DNA from: Prevotellaceae bacterium UBA3627 | Lineage (GTDB): Bacteria > Bacteroidota > Bacteroidia > Bacteroidales > Bacteroidaceae | Assembly (NCBI GenBank): GCA_002373375.1 | Contig: DFLE01000057.1 | Span: 52,029-116,028 of the forward strand | Direction of reading: 5' to 3' | DNA length: 64,000 bases | In this document: positions 8,134-16,984 of the stretch, in pieces | Position numbering within the stretch: position 1 is the stretch's first letter | Layout: each line of letters starts with the position of its first letter | Made by a program: the position numbers and the translations under genes | The notes under the pieces: model-generated | What the model saw: only the letters and a program-made list of their open reading frames with translations | What the model was told of the DNA's origin: nothing | Database searches by the model: none

Positions 8134-10014
8134 TCAAAGCGAGTCTATATATCCTATTAGTTTCTTATAGAACGCACTGTGAGAGAGTGTCTGGATGTTA
8201 CCGAAGATGACGAGCTTCATCCTGGCGCGTGTCATGGCTACATTCATGCGGCGCAGGTCAGAGAGGAAACCTATCTGACCATGCTCATTGCTGCGCACAA
8301 GCGATATAAATATAATGTCACGCTCCTGTCCCTGGAAGCCGTCAACCGTTCCCACGGTGATGAGATGGCGCACGCGGCGCAGCTCCTCACTGCTGTATAT
8401 ACGCTGGCGTATGTAGTGCGTCTGCACACGATAGGGTGATATAATGCCCACGTCTATCCTCTCCTCAATGAAACGTCCTACACCTATCTTGTTGACATAC
8501 CCTTGCAAATGCAACAACAACAAGTCTGCCTCTGCCTTGTTGATGCGTCCGTGGTTCTCGCCCACGTATTGCTCCGGCTCATCACTGTTTATCCACACTA
8601 TAGGCTTCTCATAGTCAAGTACCGAACGATGGCGCACGCTGTCGTCTGAACACAGTTTGCCACCATAGAACCAGTCGGAGGAGAATCTCATTATGGCATC
8701 GTTCATACGATACTGCACTCCCAGCAGCGTCACGCTGTCGGGCTGCGCCTCCACTATGCGCTCCATCAGTGTCTTGCCCAGCCCCTGCGTCATGGCGTCA
8801 TAACACTTGATGGTGGGCGGCAGCTGCTGATGGTCGCCGGCCAGTACTACCCTGCCTGCCCTGCGTATGGCTATCCAGCAGGCAGGCTCAAGAGCCTGTG
8901 CCGCCTCGTCTATAAAGAGCGTGGAGAACTTCTGCCCCACCATTATCTTGTTTGCTGCACCAACGAGCGTACATGCCACCACACGCGCCTCGCCGAAGAG
9001 GTCAGCGTTGATACGCACCTCTATCTCCTGCGCACGCTCCCTTAGCCTCGCCACCTTCTGATGGCGGTTAGGGGCCTTGACGGCGTGAAGCTGACGTATG
9101 TTCTTGCGTATGGCCCACAACTCCGCATAGTCGGGGTGTGACTCAAACTTCCTCTCATAAGTAAATGACAACATCTTGTCATTCACTCGTGTAGGATTAC
9201 CTATGCGCAGCACCGGCACGCCATTGTCAACCAGTTTCTCTGATATCCAGTCCACTGCCATATTGCTCTGTGCGCACACCAGCACCTGCGTCTCCCTGCG
9301 TAGCGTCTCATATATAGCCTCCACCAGCGTGGTGGTCTTACCAGTGCCCGGAGGACCGTGTACCACTGCTACATCCTTAGCCCACAGCACCTCATTAACG
9401 GCCTTCTCCTGCGTGGGGTTAAGCCACGGAAATGACATCGGCCGTGTAGTAAACTTACGCGCCGGCTTCACCCCGGCAAAGATATCACGCAGGTCTGTGA
9501 GCCGTCTGCCCTTGCCGTTAATCACATCGTCAAGGGCGCTGAGCATAGTACGGTAACTCGTCTCATCAAAGTAGAGCTGCACACCGAGTCCCTCCATACC
9601 GCTCAGTTCTGCCACATTAGCTGCCGACGGCACGGTGACAACCATCCTGCCACCGTCAACATAGCTGATGACTGATGTGAAGGAGAGGTAACGCACCTTG
9701 CCGCCCTTCTCCTTCGCCGGCTGGAAGAACTGCACTGGCTTGCCATACTCAAACTCACTGGATGACGAGCGCACATCAAGTTCCTCGTCCTCCGTATCCG
9801 CCCTGTTGCCGTTCTCGTGTATCTCCACCACCAACTGATTGAGTGAGTTGTAATAAGACCTGCCCACGCTTACGGGCCACCAGCAGATGCCGCGCCGTAT
9901 CTTACGCTCTATCGACATCTTCTCCGACTGAATGCGAAATTCCTCGCGCTCCGCCTCATACTCCATCGTCAGCAGCTGCTTCAGTCTCTCTATATATAGT
10001 GTGGTGTTCTGCAT
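8134..10014 (-). CDS. UPF1/IGHMBP2-like superfamily 1 helicase
   Basis: An ATP-dependent nucleic-acid helicase of the AAA_11/AAA_12 (UPF1-like) group, about 626 residues. An N-terminal beta-rich region precedes Walker A HGPPGTGKTTT, Walker B FIDEAAQALEP, motif III LAGDHQQLPPT, and the C-terminal RecA domain with motifs V/VI TVDGFQGQERD and NVAMTRARMK. Substrate (RNA or DNA) is not known. The frame is open to GTG 10020, but ATG 10014 is preferred because the -7 box TATATTTG lies at 10023-10030; translation would begin almost at the transcript 5' end. A 31-bp stretch covering this start region is duplicated beyond rhuM, suggesting that rhuM was inserted here. Confidence 0.9.
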   Translation of the reverse strand: MQNTTLYIERLKQLLTMEYEAEREEFRIQSEKMSIERKIRRGICWWPVSVGRSYYNSLNQLVVEIHENGNRADTEDEELDVRSSSSEFEYGKPVQFFQPAKEKGGKVRYLSFTSVISYVDGGRMVVTVPSAANVAELSGMEGLGVQLYFDETSYRTMLSALDDVINGKGRRLTDLRDIFAGVKPARKFTTRPMSFPWLNPTQEKAVNEVLWAKDVAVVHGPPGTGKTTTLVEAIYETLRRETQVLVCAQSNMAVDWISEKLVDNGVPVLRIGNPTRVNDKMLSFTYERKFESHPDYAELWAIRKNIRQLHAVKAPNRHQKVARLRERAQEIEVRINADLFGEARVVACTLVGAANKIMVGQKFSTLFIDEAAQALEPACWIAIRRAGRVVLAGDHQQLPPTIKCYDAMTQGLGKTLMERIVEAQPDSVTLLGVQYRMNDAIMRFSSDWFYGGKLCSDDSVRHRSVLDYEKPIVWINSDEPEQYVGENHGRINKAEADLLLLHLQGYVNKIGVGRFIEERIDVGIISPYRVQTHYIRQRIYSSEELRRVRHLITVGTVDGFQGQERDIIFISLVRSNEHGQIGFLSDLRRMNVAMTRARMKLVIFGNIQTLSHSAFYKKLIGYIDSL

Positions 10015-10037
10015 AATCACTGCAAATATACATCTTT
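10007..10037. repeat. 31-bp direct repeat flanking rhuM, helicase-side copy
   Basis: Identical over 31 bp to 11111-11141. This copy holds the helicase start codon and -7 box (caaatata on the plus strand, 10023-10030) and overlaps the rhuM stop codon. Confidence 0.9.
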
Positions 10038-11067
10038 ACTTAGACTGTGACGGATCTTCCTCAAATGGCAGCGCACCTAAATACTTATCAAAGTCACTTT
10101 GGAATAGGCGGTCCTGGATAATACGATACTTTTCAAATTCAGTCTCGGCATGTTCCTTTGCCTCTTCTGCTGTCACACTTCCAGTGGTAGTTAACACTTT
10201 ATTGCCACCTGCAACCAAGATTGTGTCAATCTGTTTTGCCCAATCTTCCATCGACATAGGGATATGACGTTTTGCCATACGTTCTGCTAATTCAAGTACA
10301 CCATTTACCAATTGTCCCATGTCAGCCAGTTCCATTTCTTTCAGATAGTTCTTTGCAATAGAAACATCAGTCTTTACTATCTTACCGTCAGGGGCATTTT
10401 CCCATGATGTCAGACCCATGTGTTCCTTAGCAGCATCTGCACGTTCTACAATTAACTCTGCAGCAGTGTGGCCATGAACAGCATAATGCATCTTATTCTG
10501 CATCATTTTGAAAAAGGATCTTGTTGTAGGAGCATCCCTGTTGTAATCTACTGCGGTAGCATAGATGTCTGTCAGTTTCTGATAAAAACGGCGTTCTGAC
10601 AAGCGGATTTCCCGAATCTCTGCCAACAGATGCTCAAAGTAATCTTCTCCAAGGAACGAACCATTCTCCATACGTTTCCTATCAAGCACGTAGCCACGAA
10701 TAGCGAACTGACGGAGGATACTTGTTGCCCACTGTCGGAATTGAGTGGCGCGTGTGGAATTAGCACGATAACCGACAGATATGATAGCATCAAGATTATA
10801 GAACTGAGTATTATAGTCTTTCCCATCAGCGGCAGTTCGTCGGAATTTCCGACATACTGAATCTTTCCGAAGTTCACATTCCTTGAAAATGTTATTCAGA
10901 TGCTCAGTTATTGTTGTGCGGCTCTTATCAAAGAGTGTCGCAATGGCATCCTGTGTACACCAAATCGTTTCTTCAGCATACATTACCTCTACTCCAGTTG
11001 TCTGATTCTCCGCTTGGAAAATCAGGAACTCCGCTGTACTATTTCTTATTTCTCTACGCTCTGCCAT
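10036..11067 (-). CDS. RhuM family protein
   Basis: A 343-residue protein of the RhuM family, named from a Salmonella pathogenicity-island gene. Visible features are the N-terminal conserved part TGVEVMYAEETIWCTQDAIATLF followed by an HTH-like segment (SRTTITEHLNNIF), the family stretch YNLDAIISVGYRANS.RATQFRQWA, and RGYVLDRKRM; a helical C-terminal half follows. The family is mobile, often carried on genomic islands, and thought to have a DNA-binding N-terminus; its biochemical role is unknown. Base composition looks more A/T-rich than the neighbours. It is bracketed by an exact 31-bp direct repeat, so it looks like an insertion at the helicase promoter. Confidence 0.85.
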   Translation of the reverse strand: MAERREIRNSTAEFLIFQAENQTTGVEVMYAEETIWCTQDAIATLFDKSRTTITEHLNNIFKECELRKDSVCRKFRRTAADGKDYNTQFYNLDAIISVGYRANSTRATQFRQWATSILRQFAIRGYVLDRKRMENGSFLGEDYFEHLLAEIREIRLSERRFYQKLTDIYATAVDYNRDAPTTRSFFKMMQNKMHYAVHGHTAAELIVERADAAKEHMGLTSWENAPDGKIVKTDVSIAKNYLKEMELADMGQLVNGVLELAERMAKRHIPMSMEDWAKQIDTILVAGGNKVLTTTGSVTAEEAKEHAETEFEKYRIIQDRLFQSDFDKYLGALPFEEDPSQSK

Positions 11068-11110
11068 ATTATAGATATTGGTTGATTATCTTCAGAATAT
11101 ATATGTGACA

Positions 11111-11141
11111 TTCTGCATAATCACTGCAAATATACATCTTT
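11111..11141. repeat. 31-bp direct repeat flanking rhuM, upstream copy
   Basis: Identical to 10007-10037. Read leftward it carries TATATTTG (11127-11134) and then a vestigial ATGCAGAA that stops after eight codons (MQNVTYIF), resembling the helicase start MQNTTLYI. Confidence 0.9.
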
Positions 11142-11158
11142 TTCCTTAATGGAGCAAA
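11127..11158 (-). promoter_or_regulatory. full -33/-7 promoter now upstream of rhuM
   Basis: On the minus strand TTTG (11155-11158), 20 bp, TATATTTG (11127-11134): a near-perfect Bacteroidetes promoter. It probably was the original helicase promoter and now drives rhuM. The copy next to the helicase keeps only the -7 half. Confidence 0.65.
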
Positions 11159-11208
11159 TAAAACACTCCTTCACGTCTGCATATCCGTACAAAGAAAAGA
11201 TGAATTAT

Positions 11209-11239
11209 TTTGCCTTTTGAGAAAAAATTAGTATCTTTG
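11209..11239 (+). promoter_or_regulatory. promoter of parE
   Basis: TTTG (11209-11212), 19 bp, TATCTTTG (11232-11239). The parE ATG is at 11309, giving a leader of about 65 nt. Confidence 0.65.
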
Positions 11240-11308
11240 CCAATGATTATCACATAATTATAAAACAGGATTATCATTATTATAAAATAAGGAGACAACA
11301 CAAAAAAC

Positions 11309-13270
11309 ATGGCAGAGGAAATAAACATATCACAGGAAGCTACAGTACAATATACCGACGACAACATACGCAAACTGTCTGACGTGGAACATATCCGCAC
11401 CAGACCAGGTATGTACATCGGACGACTGGGTGACGGCACACATGCCGAGGATGGCATATACGTGTTGCTCAAAGAGGCTATAGACAACTCTATCGATGAG
11501 TTCCGCATGAATGCGGGCAAACGCATAGAGGTGGATATGTATGAGAACAAAGCCATATCGCTGCGCGACTACGGCCGCGGCATTCCACAGGGCAAGATGA
11601 TTGAGGCCGTAAGCCAGCTCAACACCGGCGGTAAGTATGACTCAAAGGCTTTCAAGAAGTCTGTCGGCATGAACGGCGTGGGTGTCAAGGCTGTGAACTT
11701 CCTCTCTACCGAGTTTGAAGTGCGCAGTTATCGTGACGGTAAGGTGCGCACCGCAAAGTTCGAGTGCGGAATATTGAAGAGCGATACTACCGAGCCTACA
11801 CAGGACGAGACGGGTACATACATATACTTCGAGCCAGATGCATCGCTGTTCAAGAACTATTCGTTCCACAATGACATAGTGGAGACTATGCTGCGCAACT
11901 ATACCTACCTGAATACAGGACTGGCTATAATGTTCAACGGTAGGCGCATCGTATCGCGCAACGGACTGCAGGACCTTCTGAAGGATCAGATGACGAGCGA
12001 TCCGCTATATCCTATAGTCCACATGAAGGGCGAGGATATAGAGATTGCCTTCACGCACACTAATCAGAATGGTGAGGAGTATGACTCGTTTGTAAATGGT
12101 CAGCACACTACCCAGGGCGGTACGCACCAGTCTGCCTTCAAGGAGCATATTGCCAAGACCATAAAGGAGTATTTCGGCAAGTATGAGTATGGCGATATAA
12201 GAAACGGACTCGTGGCTGCCATTGCGGTGAACGTGGAAGAGCCTATATTCGAATCGCAGACAAAGATTAAGTTGGGCTCACTGGCCATGTCGCCTGATGG
12301 AGTGTCGGTCAATAAGTATATCGGCGACTTCATAAAGACAGAGGTTGACAACTACCTGCATCGTAACCTTGACATAGCAGAGATAATAGAGGAGAAGATA
12401 AAGAACAGTGAGAGGGAGCGTAAGGCCATGGCGGGTATCACGAAGTTGGCACGCGAGCGCGCCAAGAAGGCAAACCTGCACAATAATAACCTGCGAGATT
12501 GCCGCATACACTTCTCTGATGCGAAGAACGACCGTAAGGAAGAGTCAAGCATATTCATCACCGAGGGACTCTCAGCCAGTGGTTCTATCACAAAGAGTCG
12601 TGACGTGAATACGCAGGCTGTGTTCTCACTGCGCGGAAAGCCTCTTAACAGTTTCGGACTTACCAAGAAGGTGGTGTATGAGAATGAGGAGTTCAATCTG
12701 CTTCAGGCAGCACTGAACATAGAGGATGGTCTTGACAACCTACGCTATAACAAGGTGATTGTGGCTACCGATGCCGATGTGGATGGTATGCACATCCGCC
12801 TGCTCATCATAACGTTCTTCCTGCAGTTCTTCCCCGACTTGATAAAGAAGGGACATGTGTATGTACTGCAGACACCATTGTTCCGTGTAAGAAACAAGCG
12901 CACGAAGATCAAGAAAAAGGGTGTCATTGCAATAGAGGATGAGAAGCTCAAGGAGCGTGGCGAGAAACCAAAGGACTACATTACACGCTACTGTTACAGT
13001 GACGAGGAGCGCCAGCAGGCAATAGCTGATCTCGGTCCAGACCCTGAGATTACACGATTCAAAGGACTGGGCGAGATATCACCTGACGAGTTTGCCGGCT
13101 TCATCGGTCCAGACATACGCCTGGAGCAGGTCACACTGCAAAAGAGCGACGAGGTGGAGAAACTGCTTGCCTACTACATGGGAAAGAACACCATGGAAAG
13201 ACAACAGTTCATCATCGACAACCTCGTGATAGAAGAGGATATACCAGAGGATGAGGAAGCCTATGACTAA
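11309..13270 (+). CDS. parE: type IIA topoisomerase subunit B (topoisomerase IV ParE)
   Basis: ATPase subunit of a type IIA topoisomerase, best matched to ParE, which with ParC decatenates chromosomes. The 653-residue protein has the GHKL ATPase domain at its N-terminus ([22 protein letters not shown] carrying the ATP-coordinating acidic and Asn residues; [10 protein letters not shown] as the glycine-rich ATP lid). A transducer domain and a TOPRIM domain follow, with EGLSASGSI and the metal-binding DADVDGMHI. It lacks the long insert of E. coli GyrB. parC is not adjacent. Distinction from GyrB rests on length and on the Bacteroidales-type N-terminus, so a small doubt remains. Confidence 0.88.
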   Translation: MAEEINISQEATVQYTDDNIRKLSDVEHIRTRPGMYIGRLGDGTHAEDGIYVLLKEAIDNSIDEFRMNAGKRIEVDMYENKAISLRDYGRGIPQGKMIEAVSQLNTGGKYDSKAFKKSVGMNGVGVKAVNFLSTEFEVRSYRDGKVRTAKFECGILKSDTTEPTQDETGTYIYFEPDASLFKNYSFHNDIVETMLRNYTYLNTGLAIMFNGRRIVSRNGLQDLLKDQMTSDPLYPIVHMKGEDIEIAFTHTNQNGEEYDSFVNGQHTTQGGTHQSAFKEHIAKTIKEYFGKYEYGDIRNGLVAAIAVNVEEPIFESQTKIKLGSLAMSPDGVSVNKYIGDFIKTEVDNYLHRNLDIAEIIEEKIKNSERERKAMAGITKLARERAKKANLHNNNLRDCRIHFSDAKNDRKEESSIFITEGLSASGSITKSRDVNTQAVFSLRGKPLNSFGLTKKVVYENEEFNLLQAALNIEDGLDNLRYNKVIVATDADVDGMHIRLLIITFFLQFFPDLIKKGHVYVLQTPLFRVRNKRTKIKKKGVIAIEDEKLKERGEKPKDYITRYCYSDEERQQAIADLGPDPEITRFKGLGEISPDEFAGFIGPDIRLEQVTLQKSDEVEKLLAYYMGKNTMERQQFIIDNLVIEEDIPEDEEAYD

Positions 13271-13365
13271 GTTAACACTATTTAACACTATCATGTGTAA
13301 CTTTTCCCCTGTCCCATCCGTCATCTCTATGTAGGGGGGGGAGGAATTTAGTTATTGACAGATAT

Positions 13366-13872
13366 ATGTTAGACTACAAATACATAGAGCAACTAATAGA
13401 ACGCTACTTCGACTGTGAGACAACACTCGAGGAGGAAAGAGTATTGCGCGCGTTCTTCTCGCAGGACATCACTAAGGTGCCTATGCATCTCCTGTGTTAC
13501 CGTCAGCTCTTCCTTGAGCAGCAGATGTCCAAACAAGACGAGACGCTGGGCGAGGACTTTGACAACCGCATACTTGCCATCATCGGTGAGACGGCAGAGG
13601 CTGACACCAACAAGGTGAAGGCACGCAAGGTAAGCCTGAACCGTCGCCTGCGCCCGCTATACAAGGCAGCAGCCTCTGTAGCAGTGGTACTCGCCATAGG
13701 ACAGGCAGCACAGATGCCTTACAGCAACGAGGAGCAGGAGAAACAGCAAGAGGTGGCGCGCTCTATAGAGATGCTTGAGCAGATGAAGCAGTATCGCAAC
13801 ACCGTTGCACAGACAGACACCGCACAGGCTGCAAGGCAGACTAACGTGAACAGCGACACGAAACAAAACTGA
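13366..13872 (+). CDS. small membrane protein with anti-sigma-like layout
   Basis: A 168-residue protein. Residues 1-80 form a soluble helical segment (YIEQLIERYFDCETTLEEER) like the N-terminal zinc-free anti-sigma domain found in many Bacteroidales proteins. A single membrane segment follows at about 104-117 (AAASVAVVLAIG), then a Gln-rich periplasmic tail ending in Asn/Thr repeats. No catalytic motif is visible. Genes of this type often accompany ECF sigma factors and DUF4252 genes in Bacteroidales, but no sigma gene is adjacent here; the nearest is at 38.3 kb. It begins 95 bp after parE. A terminator follows at 13926. Function is not established. Confidence 0.7.
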   Translation: MLDYKYIEQLIERYFDCETTLEEERVLRAFFSQDITKVPMHLLCYRQLFLEQQMSKQDETLGEDFDNRILAIIGETAEADTNKVKARKVSLNRRLRPLYKAAASVAVVLAIGQAAQMPYSNEEQEKQQEVARSIEMLEQMKQYRNTVAQTDTAQAARQTNVNSDTKQN

Positions 13873-13925
13873 TAATAATTTCTTAGCTTCAATATATTAA
13901 AACAATTTTTCATTAAAACCACGAT

Positions 13926-13961
13926 AAAAAGAGGATGAGCATCACTGCACATCCTCTTTTT
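13926..13961 (+). terminator. rho-independent terminator
   Basis: AAAAAGAGGATG (13926-13937) pairs with CATCCTCTTTTT (13950-13961) around a 12-base loop and ends in a T-run, 54 bp after the stop of the preceding gene. Confidence 0.85.
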
Positions 13962-14042
13962 TGATTTTCCTTACTCCTTTTCACACCCCTCATCAGCATC
14001 CTTTTCACACCCTCTTCAGCACCCTTCGCCAACACCCCTCCG

Positions 14043-14420
14043 ATAGGACATTTTCGTCATTTCGCCTTTTTAATTTTGTCAACTAAAAAAACGCAATCTA
14101 GGAGAAAAGGAGGCACGAAAAACGAGAAAAATATGCTTTTTTTGCTCTTTTCAACCACTTTTTTTCGTAAAAGCATAGCTTTTACCATGTAAAGTGATAG
14201 CTTTCACACCGAGAAACGATAGCTTTTACAAGCTAAAAGCATAGCTTTTGCGACGCAAAAGCTATGCTTCCTCTATGCCTTATTATAACCTTCTACTGAT
14301 TATCAACGAGTTACAACTCTCCGTAGATTTCGCTGTACGAAATCAGTTGTAAAAAGTTTTGAAATATCGCAAGGAAAATGGGGGTAACGACCATGCCAAA
14401 ATAGGACAAAATCGTCATTC
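14043..14420. repeat. ATAGGAC-element, copy B (378 bp)
   Basis: Occupies most of the 572-bp gap between 13872 and 14445. Ends are direct repeats of the ATAGGACA...TCGTCATT type (14043-14062, 14401-14420). Inside: an array of ~22-bp units at 14168-14270 (AAAAGCATAGCTTTTACC, AAAGTGATAGCTTTCACACC, AAACGATAGCTTTTAC), then CTGATTATCAACGAGTTACAA, then AATATCGCAAGGAAA (14363-14377). It aligns over its whole length with the reverse complement of 46877-47253. No ORF is supported. Confidence 0.85.
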
Positions 14421-14444
14421 GGCCTTTTTCCACCACCTAAAAAA

Positions 14445-16067
14445 TCAGCGTGCCAGCCACTGTTCAGGATTCAGTTTGTCACGCTCCCTACGCAACTGGA
14501 ACTGCAGTATGTTGTCAGCTCCCACGGTTCCTATGGTCTGCCTGGTACTCACCTTCTGTCCGCGAGATACACTTGCCGACCTGAGGTTACAATACACTGA
14601 TATATATGCACCATGTCTTACCAACACACCGATAGAGCCGCCCACGTTGAACACAGCACTTACCTCGCCGTCGAAGATGGCACGTACAGAGGCACCTGCA
14701 GAGCCCAGTATGTTGATACCCTTATTGTCAAGCACCACTCCCGGCAGTCCCTCCACGGTATGCTGTCCGTAGTGGCTTACTATCTTACCTCCCACAAGCG
14801 GCGACGGCAGTTTGCCCTTATTAGCCTCAAAGGTGCCGCTCAGCTGTCTGTCAACGGTAGAGAGGGTGCTTACCTTGGCAGACTCCTTCTTAGCCTCAGC
14901 CACGGCCTTCTCAGCCCTCTCCTTGTCGGCCTTGGCCTTTCTCTCCGCCGCTATACGCGCAGCCTCAGCCTCCTTGGCCCTCTGCTCCGCCAGTTCACGG
15001 TCTTTCTTGTCCTTGGCAGCCCTGGCAGCCTCACGAGCCTCAGCCTTGGCCTTCTCCTCTGCAGCCTTGGCGGCAGCTATGCGCTTCTCGTTCTCCTTAG
15101 CTTTGGCCTCAGCCTCAGCCTTACGCCGCGCCAGTTCGGCTGCACGCTTCTTCTGCAACTCAGCCTGGTCTGCCTTCTTCTGTGCCTCGGCGGCTGCACG
15201 CTGACGGGCGCGCTCCACCTCCTCTGACACCAGACGGTCTATCTGCGCATTAAGCGCTGCGTCCTTCTTCTTCTGGTCAGCTATAACCGCCTGTATCGTC
15301 TTCTGCTGGTGCTGCAGCGAGGAGACTATCTTCTGCTGCTCATCCTTCTTGGCGGCAAGAGCCTGATGAGCCCTGCGTCCCTTTGAGAGCACCGTTGACT
15401 TCTCGCCCTTCACCACATTGAGCTGCGCGCGCTTCTGGTCTATCTGAGCCTGCTTCTGCTGCAGGGTCTTACCCTGTGTGCGCTGGAAGGCAGCATACTC
15501 ACGCATGAAACGCAAACGGCGGTACATCTCTGACAGGTTCTTGGCAGAGAACACAAACATCAGCTGGCTCTGTATGCCGCGCTGCTTCGCCATGTATCGC
15601 ATGGACTTGATATAGCTTCTCTTGCGCTCAGCCAACTGCTGGTCAAGTTCATTCAACTGCGTGTTGAGCATATTGATGTCACCGTCAATGCGTCGTATCT
15701 CGTGGTTAACGGAGTCAATAGAGTGCTGCTGACGGCTCATGTCGCCGTTGATGCGCTCCAGGTCACGCAGTTTCTTCTGCACCTGTGCCTTGTTAGCCCT
15801 CAGCGCCTGCTCCTGCTTCTTGATGTTCTGCTTGATACGCGCCTGCTCACTACGCAGGCTGCTCACAGACTGTTTCTGTGCAGGTTTGGCAGTGGTCTTT
15901 GCCGTTGTCTTCTTTGCCGTTGTGGCCTTCTTTGCTGTCGTGGTCCTCTTTGTCGTCGCAGTCTTTGTAGTCTTAGCCGACGACTTCGCCGTGGTGCGCT
16001 TAGTCTGTGACATCACGGGCACGGATATGAGCAGCAATGATATTATGTAGAGAGTAAGTCTGCGCAT
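14445..16067 (-). CDS. EnvC-like murein hydrolase activator (degenerate LytM/M23)
   Basis: A secreted 540-residue protein. A signal peptide (about 1-20) is followed by a Lys/Thr/Ala-rich low-complexity segment (TTAKKATTAKK-type repeats, 21-65), a long coiled coil (about 66-290), a highly charged Ala/Glu/Lys helix (290-400), and a C-terminal LytM (peptidase M23) domain from about 415. The LytM domain lacks zinc ligands: the usual HxGxD is NKGIN, and the usual HxHFE is LQFQL. Like E. coli EnvC it should therefore bind and activate amidases rather than cut peptidoglycan. Its start overlaps the stop of the DUF4292 gene by one base. FtsX at 1.9 kb is a plausible partner. Confidence 0.88.
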   Translation of the reverse strand: MRRLTLYIISLLLISVPVMSQTKRTTAKSSAKTTKTATTKRTTTAKKATTAKKTTAKTTAKPAQKQSVSSLRSEQARIKQNIKKQEQALRANKAQVQKKLRDLERINGDMSRQQHSIDSVNHEIRRIDGDINMLNTQLNELDQQLAERKRSYIKSMRYMAKQRGIQSQLMFVFSAKNLSEMYRRLRFMREYAAFQRTQGKTLQQKQAQIDQKRAQLNVVKGEKSTVLSKGRRAHQALAAKKDEQQKIVSSLQHQQKTIQAVIADQKKKDAALNAQIDRLVSEEVERARQRAAAEAQKKADQAELQKKRAAELARRKAEAEAKAKENEKRIAAAKAAEEKAKAEAREAARAAKDKKDRELAEQRAKEAEAARIAAERKAKADKERAEKAVAEAKKESAKVSTLSTVDRQLSGTFEANKGKLPSPLVGGKIVSHYGQHTVEGLPGVVLDNKGINILGSAGASVRAIFDGEVSAVFNVGGSIGVLVRHGAYISVYCNLRSASVSRGQKVSTRQTIGTVGADNILQFQLRRERDKLNPEQWLAR

Positions 16068-16981
16068 TACATCTTTCCGAGTTTTGTAAAGAACTGCTGT
16101 GGGGTTATCTGTCTGAACTTGTCAGACACCGTGGTACGCGGTTCCCAGTTTGCATCGTTGTTTATCTTGTTAAGCAACAGCTCAAGAGATATCTTGCCGG
16201 TGCTCATGGACTTTGACGCGAACGTCACCTTCTCCTTTGTAGGAAAGCGCTTTGAGCCCATCGGCATAAAGTCACCATATTCCATCCTCACCGTAGAGGC
16301 CTGCGTGGTGCCCTTGGCGTATGTTATAAGGGCCTCAGTAATGAGAGCCTTAGCAGCGTCAGTGGTCCAGTCCATTGACAGCTTGCTTGCTGTCAACGTG
16401 ATATGGCGGCTGCCCTGCTGTGCCATGTCAGCATTGAAGATGGCAAGGTCAGTATCTGTCAGTTCCTTCTTCGCCGGCTGGAAGAGCTCGTTCCAGAAGA
16501 GAGCCTGCAGCGAGTAGAAGTCAAGGCCGTTAGCCTTGAGGAAGTCAACATCGTTGTATGTGGCCTTCACATACTCCTTGTCCAGACGGTTGATAAGCAG
16601 TACATAGTCTGGCGTAAACTCCAGTCTGCCCACCTCCATCAGTCCGAACGGTGTCAGTGTTATGCGTATCACCTCGTTGCGCCTCATGTTCAGTTTTCCG
16701 CTCACGCTGATATCCTTGCCAGAGGAATTGATGGTGACGTCTATCTTTGAAGTGATGTTCTTCGTATATACGGCATTGTCATTAACCTTTCTCACATAGT
16801 CTATGCCCTGAGCCGCCGACACCGGTGCCTTAGATGCCGTTGTCTTGGTGGTGCTACCCTGCTGAGTAGTAGAAGTGTTGCGTGTGCCCGAGTTAGAGAA
16901 CTGTGACACAGCGCCGCATGATGTCATCAGCACTGCACACATGGCGCAGAGAACTGACGCAGATATGATACTTCTTTTCAT
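16067..16981 (-). CDS. DUF4292 family lipoprotein
   Basis: A 304-residue predicted lipoprotein. The signal peptide ends in a lipobox, VLMTSCGA, with Cys22 as the lipidation site, followed by a Ser/Thr-rich linker and a beta-rich domain in which ISVSGKLNMRRNEVIRITLTP and GRLEFTPDYVLLINR recall LolA/LolB-like half-barrel proteins. The size and the position between a TPR gene and an EnvC-like gene match DUF4292 of Bacteroidales. A role in outer-membrane lipoprotein or lipid handling is only inferred from fold resemblance. It overlaps the EnvC-like gene by one base and lies 3 bp after the TPR gene, so the operon is tight. Confidence 0.85.
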   Translation of the reverse strand: MKRSIISASVLCAMCAVLMTSCGAVSQFSNSGTRNTSTTQQGSTTKTTASKAPVSAAQGIDYVRKVNDNAVYTKNITSKIDVTINSSGKDISVSGKLNMRRNEVIRITLTPFGLMEVGRLEFTPDYVLLINRLDKEYVKATYNDVDFLKANGLDFYSLQALFWNELFQPAKKELTDTDLAIFNADMAQQGSRHITLTASKLSMDWTTDAAKALITEALITYAKGTTQASTVRMEYGDFMPMGSKRFPTKEKVTFASKSMSTGKISLELLLNKINNDANWEPRTTVSDKFRQITPQQFFTKLGKM

Positions 16982-16984
16982 TTC

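Noticed and set aside
13271..13365. Duplicated TTAACACTATTTAACACTAT and a G-run between parE and the next gene
   Set aside because: Too short to call a functional site; no hairpin or promoter match.
14168..14270. Possible CRISPR array
   Set aside because: The period is only about 22 bp, spacers are about 8 bp and not unique, and no cas gene is present.
14812..15227. Plus-strand Ala/Ser/Leu-rich frames opposite the EnvC-like gene
   Set aside because: Low-complexity shadows of the Ala/Glu/Lys-rich coiled coil on the other strand.
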